The notes under the pieces were generated by a model. The model saw only the letters and a program-made list of their open reading frames with translations, ran no database searches and was not told where the DNA came from. A stretch of 39,900 nucleotides of DNA from Pseudonocardia xinjiangensis (GTDB lineage Bacteria; Actinomycetota; Actinomycetes; Mycobacteriales; Pseudonocardiaceae): assembly GCF_012911925.1 (NCBI RefSeq), contig NZ_JAAXKY010000062.1, positions 1 to 39,900 on the forward strand, written 5' to 3'. Position numbers and translations under genes: made by a program. Every line of letters starts with the position of its first letter. The first letter of the stretch is position 1. This document shows positions 7,277 to 14,959 of the stretch, piece by piece.

Positions 7277-8150
7277 CACGGTGCTCGCCACGCAGGCCGT
7301 CCGCGAGGAGAGCCCGCCGCGGCGCGGCGGCGGGCGCAACCCGCTTCGGCACGCGCTGCTGATCGCCCTCGGCGTGGTGATGATCTACCCGTTGCTGTGG
7401 ATGCTCTCCAGCTCGGTCAAGCCGACGGAGATCATCTTCCGCGATCCGTCGCTGTGGCCGTCGAGCTTCGACCTGGGCAACTACGTCGAGGGCTGGACCG
7501 CGCTGGGCGCGCCGTTCCACCAGTACCTGCTCAACTCGGCGATCATCGCGGTGGGCTGCATCGTCGGCAACCTACTGTCCTGCTCGCTGGCGGCCTACGC
7601 GTTCGCCCGGCTGGAGTTCCGCGGCCGGAAGCTGATGTTCGCCGCGATGCTCGTGACGATCATGCTGCCGATCCACGTGCTGATCGTCCCGCAGTACGTG
7701 CTGTTCTCCCAGCTGGACTGGATCAACACGTTCCTGCCGCTGATCGTGCCGAAGTTCCTGGCCACGGACGCGTTCTTCATCTTCCTCATGGTGCAGTTCA
7801 TCCGCACCCTGCCCATCGAGCTCGACGAGGCCGCGCGCATCGACGGCTGCGGGCATTTCCGCATCTACTGGCGGATCATCATGCCGCTGTGCACGCCGGC
7901 ACTGGCGACCACAGCCGTGTTCACCTTCATCTGGAGCTGGAACGACTTCTTCAGCCAGCTCATCTTCCTGACCGACCAGGACCTGTACACGGTCCCGGTG
8001 GCGCTGCGGTCCTTCGTGGACGGCCAGGGCGCCACCTCGTGGGGGCCGCTGTTCGCGATGTCGATCGTCGGGCTGGCTCCGATCTTCGGCTTCTTCCTCG
8101 CCGGGCAGCGCTACCTGACCCAGGGCATCGCCACCACCGGCATCAAGTGA
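7269..8150 (+). CDS. Sugar ABC transporter permease, MalG/AraQ type
   Basis: Second permease of the importer, 293 residues with six membrane helices and the EAA loop DEAARIDGCGHFRIYWRIIMPLC. The GTG at 7269 overlaps the end of the upstream permease gene by 8 bp, so the two are translationally coupled and probably made in equal amounts. The typical MalG-type C-terminal stretch (LAGQRYLTQGIATTGIK) is intact. The partner ATPase is not encoded in this window. Confidence 0.94.
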   Translation: MTDTVLATQAVREESPPRRGGGRNPLRHALLIALGVVMIYPLLWMLSSSVKPTEIIFRDPSLWPSSFDLGNYVEGWTALGAPFHQYLLNSAIIAVGCIVGNLLSCSLAAYAFARLEFRGRKLMFAAMLVTIMLPIHVLIVPQYVLFSQLDWINTFLPLIVPKFLATDAFFIFLMVQFIRTLPIELDEAARIDGCGHFRIYWRIIMPLCTPALATTAVFTFIWSWNDFFSQLIFLTDQDLYTVPVALRSFVDGQGATSWGPLFAMSIVGLAPIFGFFLAGQRYLTQGIATTGIK

Positions 8151-8190
8151 CCACCGCCCCGCACCGACGCGGGACCGAGGAGGATCGACC

Positions 8191-9477
8191 ATGAGAGCGA
8201 CCGGAACGCGGGCCGCCGCCGGCCTGATCGGGGCGGCCGTGCTGCTGCTCACTGCGTGCGGAGGTGGCTCGGACAGCCAGGACGGGCCCGTCGAGCTGCG
8301 CTTCTCCTGGTGGGGCAACGAACAGCGCGCGCAGGCCACCGAACGGGCGATCGCGGCGTTCGAGGCCGCGCACCCCGGCATCACAGTCACCGGCGAGTAC
8401 GCCGACTTCAACGCCTACTTCGACCGGATCGCCACCAGCGTGGCGGCCAACGACGCCCCCGACGTGATCACGATGGGCGGTGCGTACCCGCGGGAGTACG
8501 GCGACCGCGGCGCCCTGCTCGACCTCGCCGAGGTCTCCCAGTACCTCGACCTCGGCAAGCTCGACGAGGCGGCCACCAGCAACGGCCGATTCGACGGCGT
8601 CCAGTACGGCGTGCCGACCGGCGTCAACAGCTACGGGGTGGTGGTGAACCCCGCCGTCTTCGAGGCCGCGGGCGTGAGCCTGCCCGACGACACGACGTGG
8701 ACGTGGGCCGACTTCGAGCGCATCGCGGCCCAGATCAGCGCGGCCGCCCCGGAGGGCACCTACGGAGCCGAGGACCCGACGTCCGCCGACGCCCTCGACC
8801 TCTACTCCAGGCAGAGCAACGAAGGCCTCTACACACCGGACGGGAAGCTGGCGATCAGCGCCGCCACGGTGACCACCTGGTGGGAGATGACCAGCCGGAT
8901 GCGCAACGCCGGAGCCACCCCGCCCGCCACCCTCACCGTCGAGCTCGGCGGCCAGCCCGCCCCCGAACAGACGCTGATGGGCCGCGGGCTGTCCGGGATG
9001 CGGCTGGACTGGAGCAACCGGCTGGCCGCCATGCGCACCGCGTCCGGAGCGCCGCTGGTGATGATGCGGGCGCCGAGCGAGTCGGCGGGCCGGCAGCCGG
9101 GCATGTGGCTGCAGGCGTCGCAGCTCTACACGATCAGCTCGCGCACCGAGCACCCCGAGGAGGCCGCCCAGCTGGTCGACTTCCTGGTCAACGACCCGGC
9201 CGCGGGCCGCGAGATCCTCACCGACCGCGGGATCCCGGCCAACCCCGAGGTCCGGGACGCGATCAGCGGCGCCTTCAACGAGAACCAGAAGGTCGAGGCG
9301 GAGTTCATCGACCGCATCAGCGAGCAGGTCGGGCCGCCGCTGGTCGTCGGGCCCGTGGGTTCCACCGACACCCGGTCGATCCTCGAGCGGATCGGCTCGG
9401 ACGTGCTGTTCGACCGGGCGACGCCGGCCGACGCGGCCGCGCGGTTCGTCGACGAGGTCACGGCGGCGATCAGCTGA
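8191..9477 (+). CDS. Sugar-binding lipoprotein of the ABC importer
   Basis: A 428-residue extracytoplasmic solute-binding protein of the family 1 (MalE/UgpB-like) type. The lipobox LLTAC places the lipidated Cys at 23, after a hydrophobic signal (AAAGLIGAAVLLL), so it should be anchored on the outer face of the membrane. Mature features are LRFSWWGNEQRAQATERAIAAFEAAHPGI at the first strand and the many aromatic residues typical of sugar sites. A full Shine-Dalgarno GAGGAGG (8177-8183) lies 7 nt before the ATG. It sits 40 bp after the permease genes. The sugar is unknown. The cytosolic GH5 and six-hairpin enzymes suggest an oligosaccharide or glycoside. Confidence 0.94.
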   Translation: MRATGTRAAAGLIGAAVLLLTACGGGSDSQDGPVELRFSWWGNEQRAQATERAIAAFEAAHPGITVTGEYADFNAYFDRIATSVAANDAPDVITMGGAYPREYGDRGALLDLAEVSQYLDLGKLDEAATSNGRFDGVQYGVPTGVNSYGVVVNPAVFEAAGVSLPDDTTWTWADFERIAAQISAAAPEGTYGAEDPTSADALDLYSRQSNEGLYTPDGKLAISAATVTTWWEMTSRMRNAGATPPATLTVELGGQPAPEQTLMGRGLSGMRLDWSNRLAAMRTASGAPLVMMRAPSESAGRQPGMWLQASQLYTISSRTEHPEEAAQLVDFLVNDPAAGREILTDRGIPANPEVRDAISGAFNENQKVEAEFIDRISEQVGPPLVVGPVGSTDTRSILERIGSDVLFDRATPADAAARFVDEVTAAIS

Positions 9478-9478
9478 G

Positions 9479-11572
9479 ATGAGCTCGATCGACCGCCGTG
9501 GCCTGGTGGAGCGGCACTCCCCGGTGCTCGACGGCGTCGACCCGCGGTCGGCACTGTCGGTCGGCAACGGGGAGTTCGCCTTCACCGCCGACGTCACGGG
9601 TCTGCAGACGTTCCCGCAGCTGTACCCGGTGCACGCGCCGGACGCCGCGGAGCCCGGCACCCTGCTCGGCGCGCAGGCGCAGTGGGCGTGGCACAGCGTC
9701 CCGGCGCCCGTCCCGGCTCCGTCGCTGGAGTCGAGCCTGCGGCGCTATGCCTCGCCGCACGGAGCGGTCGACTACGTGGACCTCGACGGCTCGATGGACC
9801 CGGGCGGCAGTGGCGACGGCACTGCGGAGCAGGCCTGGCTGCGGTCCAACCCGCACCGGCTGGATCTGGGCCGGATCGGGCTGGTGCGGGGCGCGCCGTG
9901 GCAGCCGCCCGGCCCGGACCAGCTCGGCGAGGCCCACCAGCGGCTCGACCTGTGGAGCGGCCTGCTGGAGAGCACCTTCCGGCTGGCGGGCGACCCGGTG
10001 CGGGTACAGACGTGCGCCCATCCCGGACAGGACGTGCTCGCGGTCCGGGTGCTGTCGCCCGCGCTGCGGACCGGACGGCTGGCGCTGCGCGTCGCGTTCC
10101 CGTACGGGTCGACGTCGTGGAGCAATGCCGCCGACTGGCACCGGCCGGACGCCCACGTCAGCACCCTCGAGCCGGCTGCGGCGGGCTTCCGCATCCGGCG
10201 CGCCCTCGACGACACCCGGATCGACGTCGGCCTGCGTCTCGGGTCCGGCATGCACCTCTCGCGCCTCGGTCCGCACGAGTTCGGGGTGCACGCCGAGGGG
10301 GAGACGCTGGAACTCGTCGTCGCGTTCGCGCCGGGTGGTCGCCCGCGGCAGGCGCCGCCCCCGACGTTCGCGGCCGTCCGCGAGGCGAGCGAGGCGCACT
10401 GGGCGCGGTTCTGGGAGGGCGGCGGCGCCGTCGACGTCACCGGTAGCGCCGACCCGCGCGCGCCGGAACTGCAGCGGCGGATCGTGCTCTCGCAGTACCT
10501 CACGGCCGTGCACGGCGCGGGCTCGCTGCCCCCGGCGGAGACCGGGCTGGTCACCAACAGCTGGCGGGGCCGGTTCCACCTGGAGATGCACTGGTGGCAC
10601 GCCGCGCACTTCGCGCTGTGGGGCCGCCCGGAGCTCCTGGCCCGGAGCATGGACTGGTACCCGGGAGTCCTCGACCGGGCGCGGGAGACCGCCCGCCGCC
10701 AGGGTTTCGCCGGGGCCCGGTGGCCCAAGCAGGTGGCCCCCGACGGCCGGGAGAGCCCGAGCGCGATCGGGGCGTTCCTGCTCTGGCAGCAGCCGCATCC
10801 GATCCACCTCGCCGAGCTGCTGCGCAGGGCGTGCGGCGACGAGGCCGTGGCTCGGTACGGCGAGTGCGTGCTGGAGTCCGCCGCGTTCATGGCCGACATG
10901 GTGGTGGCGGCCGAGGACGGCTTCCACCTCGGTCCGCCGCTGGTCCCGGCGCAGGAGTCCTACCACCGGGAGCGGGCCGCCACCGCCGACCCCACGTTCG
11001 AGCTGGCCTACTGGGCGTGGGCCCTGCGGGTCGCCCAGCGCTGGCGGGCGTACCTGGGTCTCGACCCGGAGCCGCGCTGGAGCGAGGTGGCCGAACACAT
11101 GGCCCCCGCCTGCGTCCGCGACGGCCGGTACACCGCGATCGCCACCCCGCCCTACACGGTCCGGGACGACCACCCCTCGATGCTCTACGCGCTCGGCGTC
11201 GTGCCCGACACCGGCTACGTCGACGCGTCGACCATGCGGGCGACGCTGAAGGACGTGCTGGCGGACTGGCACTGGGAGAGCACCTGGGGCTGGGACTTCC
11301 CGGCGATCGCGATGACCGCCGCCCGCCTGGGTGAGCCCCACCTCGCCGTGGACGCGCTGCTGCTCGACACCCCGAAGAACACCCACCTGCCCAGCGGGCA
11401 CAACCGGCAGACCGGCCGGCTGCCCGTCTATCTGCCGGGCAACGGCGGGCTGCTGGTCGCGGTGGCGCTGATGGCGGCCGGGTGGGACGGCGGCCCGCCC
11501 GGACAGGCGCCGGGGTTCCCGGACAACGGGAGCTGGACCGTCCGGTGGGAGGGCATCGCGCGGTCGCCGTGA
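9479..11572 (+). CDS. Six-hairpin-fold glycosidase-like protein
   Basis: A 697-residue protein with no signal peptide. Residues 1-310 look beta-rich (an N-terminal beta-sandwich beginning LVERHSPVLDGVDPRSALSVGNGEFAFTADVTG). Residues 330-690 look alpha-helical with the layout of (alpha/alpha)6 enzymes such as GH65, GH95 and GH63. A conserved-looking core NSWRGRFHLEMHWWHAAHFALWGRP holds a Glu-x-His pair that could be catalytic, and VDALLLDTPKNTHLPSGHNRQ forms a late loop. It starts 1 bp after the binding-protein stop with only a weak ribosome site, so it is probably coupled to it. Last gene of the sugar operon; likely cleaves or phosphorolyses the imported sugar in the cytosol. The exact family is not assigned, and the enzyme class is an inference from fold and neighbours. 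Confidence 0.75.
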   Translation: MSSIDRRGLVERHSPVLDGVDPRSALSVGNGEFAFTADVTGLQTFPQLYPVHAPDAAEPGTLLGAQAQWAWHSVPAPVPAPSLESSLRRYASPHGAVDYVDLDGSMDPGGSGDGTAEQAWLRSNPHRLDLGRIGLVRGAPWQPPGPDQLGEAHQRLDLWSGLLESTFRLAGDPVRVQTCAHPGQDVLAVRVLSPALRTGRLALRVAFPYGSTSWSNAADWHRPDAHVSTLEPAAAGFRIRRALDDTRIDVGLRLGSGMHLSRLGPHEFGVHAEGETLELVVAFAPGGRPRQAPPPTFAAVREASEAHWARFWEGGGAVDVTGSADPRAPELQRRIVLSQYLTAVHGAGSLPPAETGLVTNSWRGRFHLEMHWWHAAHFALWGRPELLARSMDWYPGVLDRARETARRQGFAGARWPKQVAPDGRESPSAIGAFLLWQQPHPIHLAELLRRACGDEAVARYGECVLESAAFMADMVVAAEDGFHLGPPLVPAQESYHRERAATADPTFELAYWAWALRVAQRWRAYLGLDPEPRWSEVAEHMAPACVRDGRYTAIATPPYTVRDDHPSMLYALGVVPDTGYVDASTMRATLKDVLADWHWESTWGWDFPAIAMTAARLGEPHLAVDALLLDTPKNTHLPSGHNRQTGRLPVYLPGNGGLLVAVALMAAGWDGGPPGQAPGFPDNGSWTVRWEGIARSP

Positions 11573-11622
11573 CCCCACGGCGGCCGTGCGAGATCAGGAC
11601 AGGAACTGGCCGCAGTCCCGGA

Positions 11623-11628
11623 CACGCT
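11623..11628 (+). promoter_or_regulatory. -10 box of the VOC gene (leaderless)
   Basis: CACGCT, a one-base variant of TACGCT, ends exactly 6 nt before the ATG at 11635, and no Shine-Dalgarno is present. This matches the spacing seen at several other starts in the window. Confidence 0.45.
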
Positions 11629-11634
11629 TCTCGC

Positions 11635-12078
11635 ATGACCGAGACGAGACAGCCCCCCGCCGACCTGCACGCCCTCTTCGGGTACCGCGACGCTCCGGCC
11701 GCCATCACGTGGCTCCAGCGGGCGTTCGGGTTCGAGACGACCATGTCGTTCCCGGACGAGAAGGGCGGCATCGCGCACGCCGAGCTGCGGCTGGGCGACG
11801 CCGTGGCCGTGGTGTTCAGCGACCACGACGGCTACGAGCGCCCGCCGCGCAAGGGCGACACGATGGGCTACGGGGTCTACCTCAGCGTCCCCGCCCCGGC
11901 CGACGTCGACGCGCTGTACGCCCGTGCGCTCGAGGCCGGCGCGACCACGATCTGGGCCCCGGAGCCGACGGAGTGGGGCAACTACCGCTTCCGGGTCGTC
12001 GACCCCGAGGGCTTCGAGTGGTCGTTCGGGGTGCACCGGCCCGGTGAGCCCCAGGACGAGTGGTCCGAAGAGGAGTGA
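11635..12078 (+). CDS. VOC-superfamily (glyoxalase/bleomycin-resistance-like) protein
   Basis: A 147-residue single-domain vicinal-oxygen-chelate protein. LFGYRDAPAAITWLQRAFGFETT opens the first beta-alpha-beta-beta-beta unit, and FRVVDPEGFEWSFGVHRPG closes the second, the usual end motif of the fold. The classical glyoxalase metal ligands are only partly recognisable (His in GIAHAELRLGD, Glu in DPEGFEWSF). It could therefore be a small-molecule binding or resistance protein rather than a glyoxalase. The ATG at 11635 is preferred over an in-frame start at 11482 that would lie inside the upstream gene. The acidic C-terminus ends EWSEEE. Not obviously part of the sugar operon, since it has its own -10-like box. 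Confidence 0.87.
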   Translation: MTETRQPPADLHALFGYRDAPAAITWLQRAFGFETTMSFPDEKGGIAHAELRLGDAVAVVFSDHDGYERPPRKGDTMGYGVYLSVPAPADVDALYARALEAGATTIWAPEPTEWGNYRFRVVDPEGFEWSFGVHRPGEPQDEWSEEE

Positions 12079-12105
12079 TCACCCGCCACCCGCTGCCCCA
12101 GCCCC

Positions 12106-12247
12106 GGGCGACTCGCGCGTCATGAACGGGCGACTCGCGGACGGGAAACGGGCGACTCGCGGGTCCGGAACGGGCGACTCGCGGGGGGTTTCGCGAGTCG
12201 CCCGGTTCCGGGGGGTGAGTCGCCCGGTTCTGCGGGGTGAGTCGCCC
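12106..12247. repeat. Repeat array B, 22-bp period, 4 forward and 3 inverted copies
   Basis: GGGCGACTCGCG starts at 12106, 12128, 12150 and 12172, each exactly 22 bp apart. The array then flips: CGCGAGTCGCCC at 12192, followed by GGTGAGTCGCCC at 12214 and 12236, again 22 bp apart. The 10-nt segments between cores are similar and often end CGGAAC or GGGAAAC. It fills the gap between the convergent VOC and acyl-CoA dehydrogenase genes. Confidence 0.93.
12165..12211. terminator. Long hairpin made by opposed repeat copies
   Basis: The last forward copy and the first inverted copy of array B pair over 13 perfect bp (12171-12183 with 12192-12204) around an 8-nt loop. One bulged base (12205) follows, then 6 more bp, CCGGAA with TTCCGG. 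This gives about 19 bp of GC-rich stem between two convergent genes, well suited to stop transcription from either side. Confidence 0.7.
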
Positions 12248-12261
12248 GCGGCGGGCCGCGC

Positions 12262-14226
12262 TCAGCCCACTGCGGCCAGGTCGGTCGGCTCCTCCTGGGA
12301 CGGTGACGGGTCGGTCGGGGCGGCGTGGCTGTCCCGCTCGCCGTCGAGCAGCGGGCAGTCCAGCCAGGCCTCGGGGATGCCGAACCCGTCGACCAGGGTC
12401 CTGGCCTGCGGGCGCAGCTGACCGCACAGCGTGTTGACGGCCTGCGTGACGGCCTTGGCCCGGCCCCGGCTGATGTACCCGTGCTCGACGAAGAACGCGC
12501 GGTCGCCCTCGATCACCGAGAGCGCGTACAGCCCGCGCACCTGCTCCAGCAGGCCGCGCAGGGCCGGGCTCTCCACCCGGTTGACGGCGGCGGCGAAGGA
12601 GTCGAGGACGATCCGGTCGACGTGGGCCCGCGCGGCCACCAGCAGGTGGTCCTGCGCGCCGTTGAAGACGGCGAACCGGTCGGCCCCCGGGGCCAGTGCC
12701 TTGCGCATCCGGCGGGCGGCCGCGGCCAGCAGGTGCTCCTCGCGCTCGACGAGCAGCCACCGCTGGTAGGCGCGGTCGCGGAGGTCCCCGCGCCGGACGA
12801 CGGCCCGCAGCCCGGTGCGCTCGGCCATCGAACCGGCCATGAGGTCGGCGGCGAACCGGGCCTTGCCCACCACGTCGAGCTTCCCGACGCGGCGGCCGTA
12901 GTCCGACAGCAGTGTCTTCGCCACCAGCTGCAGGAGGACCGTGTTGTCGCCCTCGAAGGTGGTGAACACGTCGGTGTCGGCCTTGAGCTGCGGAAGCAGG
13001 TTCTCCGCGAGGTAGCCGGCGCCGCCGCATGCCTCGCGGCAGGTCTGGATCGTGGCGGTGGCGTGCCAGGTGGCCATGGCCTTGATGCCCGCGGCCCTCG
13101 TCTCCAGGTCCCGCTGCCCCGCCTCGGTCTCGACGTTCGAGCCGGGCTCGGCGTCGAAGGACTGCAGGTCGTGCATCTCCGACACGAGGTCGGCCTGGGC
13201 GAAGTGCAGCGCGTACGTGGTGGCGAGCGCGGGGAGCAGCTTGCGCTGGTGGACGAGGTAGTCGAGCACCACCACCTCCTCGCCGCTCTCGGGGTCGGCG
13301 AACTGGCGCCGCGTGGCGCCGTAGCGGATGGCCAGTGCGAGTGCCTTCTGCGTGGCGGCGCCCGCCCCGCCCGCCACGCTGATCCGGCCGCGGACGAGCG
13401 TGCCGAGCATCGTGAAGAACCGGCGGGACGCGCTCGTGATCGGGCTGGAGTAGGTGCCGTCCTCGGCGACGTCGGCGAAGTGGTTGAGCAGGTTCTCCCG
13501 CGGCACCCGCACGTGGTCGAAGGAGAGCCTGCCGTTGTCGACGCCGTTGAGGCCCGCCTTGCGGCCGCAGTCGCCGATCGTGACGCCGGGCAGCGCGGTG
13601 CCGTCCTCGGAGCGGATGGGCACGAGCAGGGCGTGGACCCCGTGGGAGACGCCGCCGGTGATCAGCTGGGCGAAGACGACGGCCATCCGCCCGTCGCGCG
13701 CGGCGTTGCCGATGTAGTCCTTACGCGCGCCGACGTCGGGGGTGTGGATCTCGAACTCCTGCGTGGCCGGGTCGTAGGTGGCCGTGGTGCGCAGGTGCTG
13801 GACGTCGGAGCCGTGGCCGGTCTCGGTCATCGCGAAGCAGCCGAGCAGGTCGCCGTCCATGATCGAGCGCAGGTACTTGTCATGATGACGAGAAGTGCCC
13901 AGCACCTGGACGGCGCCACCGAAGAGACCCCACTGCACACCGGCCTTGACCAGCAGTGAGAGATCGCCGTAGCCGAGCGCGGCGAACGCCGTGACCACGC
14001 CCCCGACGTCGCCCCCACCGCCGTACGCCGGGTCGAAGCCCTGGTGCGGGCGCCCACTCTCGGCCAGCCGGCGCAGGTTCTCGGTGGTGAGTGCGCGGTA
14101 CTCCTCGGTGCTCAGGTCGGCCTCGGGCGTGAGCCGCAGCTCCCCGAGCTGCGCGCGAACCTCGGCGCGGACGTCGGCCCACCGGCCGTCCAGGACGCGC
14201 CGGAGCTCGCGGGGGTCGGACGTCAT
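12262..14226 (-). CDS. fadE5: FadE5-like acyl-CoA dehydrogenase
   Basis: A 654-residue flavoenzyme of the long acyl-CoA dehydrogenase/oxidase type that desaturates acyl-CoA thioesters. FAMTETGHGSDVQHLRTTA (131-149) is the flavin/substrate motif. FEGDN carries the catalytic Glu at 425, as in FadE5 of mycobacteria, and REACGGAGYLAENLLP precedes it. An extra C-terminal helical domain from about 450 is characteristic of the acyl-CoA-oxidase-like subgroup. The ATG at 14226 overlaps the upstream TetR stop as ATGA, so the two are coupled. A frame extending to 15204 is not protein-like beyond this start. Neighbours (thiolase, FabG4-type reductase, MaoC dehydratase) make up the rest of a fatty-acid cycle. 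Confidence 0.9.
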   Translation of the reverse strand: MTSDPRELRRVLDGRWADVRAEVRAQLGELRLTPEADLSTEEYRALTTENLRRLAESGRPHQGFDPAYGGGGDVGGVVTAFAALGYGDLSLLVKAGVQWGLFGGAVQVLGTSRHHDKYLRSIMDGDLLGCFAMTETGHGSDVQHLRTTATYDPATQEFEIHTPDVGARKDYIGNAARDGRMAVVFAQLITGGVSHGVHALLVPIRSEDGTALPGVTIGDCGRKAGLNGVDNGRLSFDHVRVPRENLLNHFADVAEDGTYSSPITSASRRFFTMLGTLVRGRISVAGGAGAATQKALALAIRYGATRRQFADPESGEEVVVLDYLVHQRKLLPALATTYALHFAQADLVSEMHDLQSFDAEPGSNVETEAGQRDLETRAAGIKAMATWHATATIQTCREACGGAGYLAENLLPQLKADTDVFTTFEGDNTVLLQLVAKTLLSDYGRRVGKLDVVGKARFAADLMAGSMAERTGLRAVVRRGDLRDRAYQRWLLVEREEHLLAAAARRMRKALAPGADRFAVFNGAQDHLLVAARAHVDRIVLDSFAAAVNRVESPALRGLLEQVRGLYALSVIEGDRAFFVEHGYISRGRAKAVTQAVNTLCGQLRPQARTLVDGFGIPEAWLDCPLLDGERDSHAAPTDPSPSQEEPTDLAAVG

Positions 14227-14876
14227 GCGGGTTCCTCCTTGTGGGAAGCCTGGTGGGGAGCCACGACGCCGGAGAGCCCGGACCAGGCCAGATCGGTGAG
14301 CTGGGCGGCCAGCTCGTCGCGGGTCGTTCCCGTGGGGCGGGCCAGCCAGTTGTCGGCCGCCGCCCGGACGAGCCCGACGATGCCGTGGCCCCACGACACC
14401 GCGGCGCCGGTGTCGGAACCGGCGCGGCGCAGCTGTGCGGCGATCACGGCGGCGGCCTCGTCGCCGATGAGCGAGACGAGGTCGGCCACCGGGTCGCCGT
14501 CGAGGGCGCTGTCGACGAGTGGGCGGTGCACGACGAACCGGTAGACCTCCGGGTCGTTCTCGATCAGCCGTAGGTATGCGGCGATGCCGGCGGCGGTCTT
14601 CGCGCGGGGGCTCTCGCCGCCGGCCATCGCGGCGCGTATCTGCGCCACCAGCACCTCGGCCACCCGCTCGCAGACGGCGACGTAGAGCTGGGTGCGGTCG
14701 GTGAAGTGACGGTAGACGACGGTCTTGCTGGTGCACGCCCCGGCCGCGACCTCGTCCATCCCGACGCCGGCGCCGTGGGCGCGGATCGCGGCGATTGCGG
14801 CGTCGGTCAGCTCGGCTCGGCGGGCGCGCCGGTGGGCGTCCCACCGGCTCGTTCGCTTGTCCCGGACCGCCTTCAC
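14223..14876 (-). CDS. TetR-family regulator of the fatty acyl-CoA module
   Basis: A 217-residue TetR/AcrR repressor. The HTH spans about residues 22-65 (LTDAAIAAIRAHGAGVGMDEVAAGACTSKTVVYRHFTDRTQLYVAV). The C-terminal ligand domain is helical, with RFVVHRPLVDSAL and GLVRAAADNWLARP segments, and most likely binds an acyl-CoA. The basic N-terminus (MKAVRDKRTSRWDAHRRARR) precedes the HTH. Its stop overlaps the dehydrogenase start by 4 bp. It faces the thiolase gene across 83 bp containing two 13-bp palindromes, so it probably controls both transcription units and itself. Confidence 0.9.
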   Translation of the reverse strand: MKAVRDKRTSRWDAHRRARRAELTDAAIAAIRAHGAGVGMDEVAAGACTSKTVVYRHFTDRTQLYVAVCERVAEVLVAQIRAAMAGGESPRAKTAAGIAAYLRLIENDPEVYRFVVHRPLVDSALDGDPVADLVSLIGDEAAAVIAAQLRRAGSDTGAAVSWGHGIVGLVRAAADNWLARPTGTTRDELAAQLTDLAWSGLSGVVAPHQASHKEEPA

Positions 14877-14885
14877 GGCACCGAG

Positions 14886-14914
14886 AGTACCGTGTACTTT
14901 GAGTATCGGCTACT
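14886..14914. promoter_or_regulatory. Tandem palindromic operators between TetR and thiolase genes
   Basis: AGTACCGTGTACT (14886-14898; 5-bp arms around CGT) and AGTATCGGCTACT (14902-14914; 4-bp arms) lie 16 bp start to start. They are separated by TTG, and the first begins 9 bp upstream of the TetR start. Two similar 13-bp sites in tandem fit cooperative TetR dimers. TTGAGT at 14899-14904, between and partly inside the sites, could be a -35 for the thiolase operon. Confidence 0.6.
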
Positions 14915-14959
14915 GACGGGTAACGCCCATACTGAAGCCCAGACCCCCGGGAGGAACCT

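Noticed and set aside
9470..11578. 702-residue minus-strand frame opposite the six-hairpin enzyme
   Set aside because: It mirrors the plus-strand gene almost base for base, has no recognisable motif and no ribosome site. The plus-strand frame has fold-like sequence and operon context.
12106..12247. Repeat array as a CRISPR
   Set aside because: Cores are 12 bp with 10-nt intervals that resemble each other, and orientation flips. CRISPR repeats are longer, with unique spacers of about 30 nt, and no cas gene is present.
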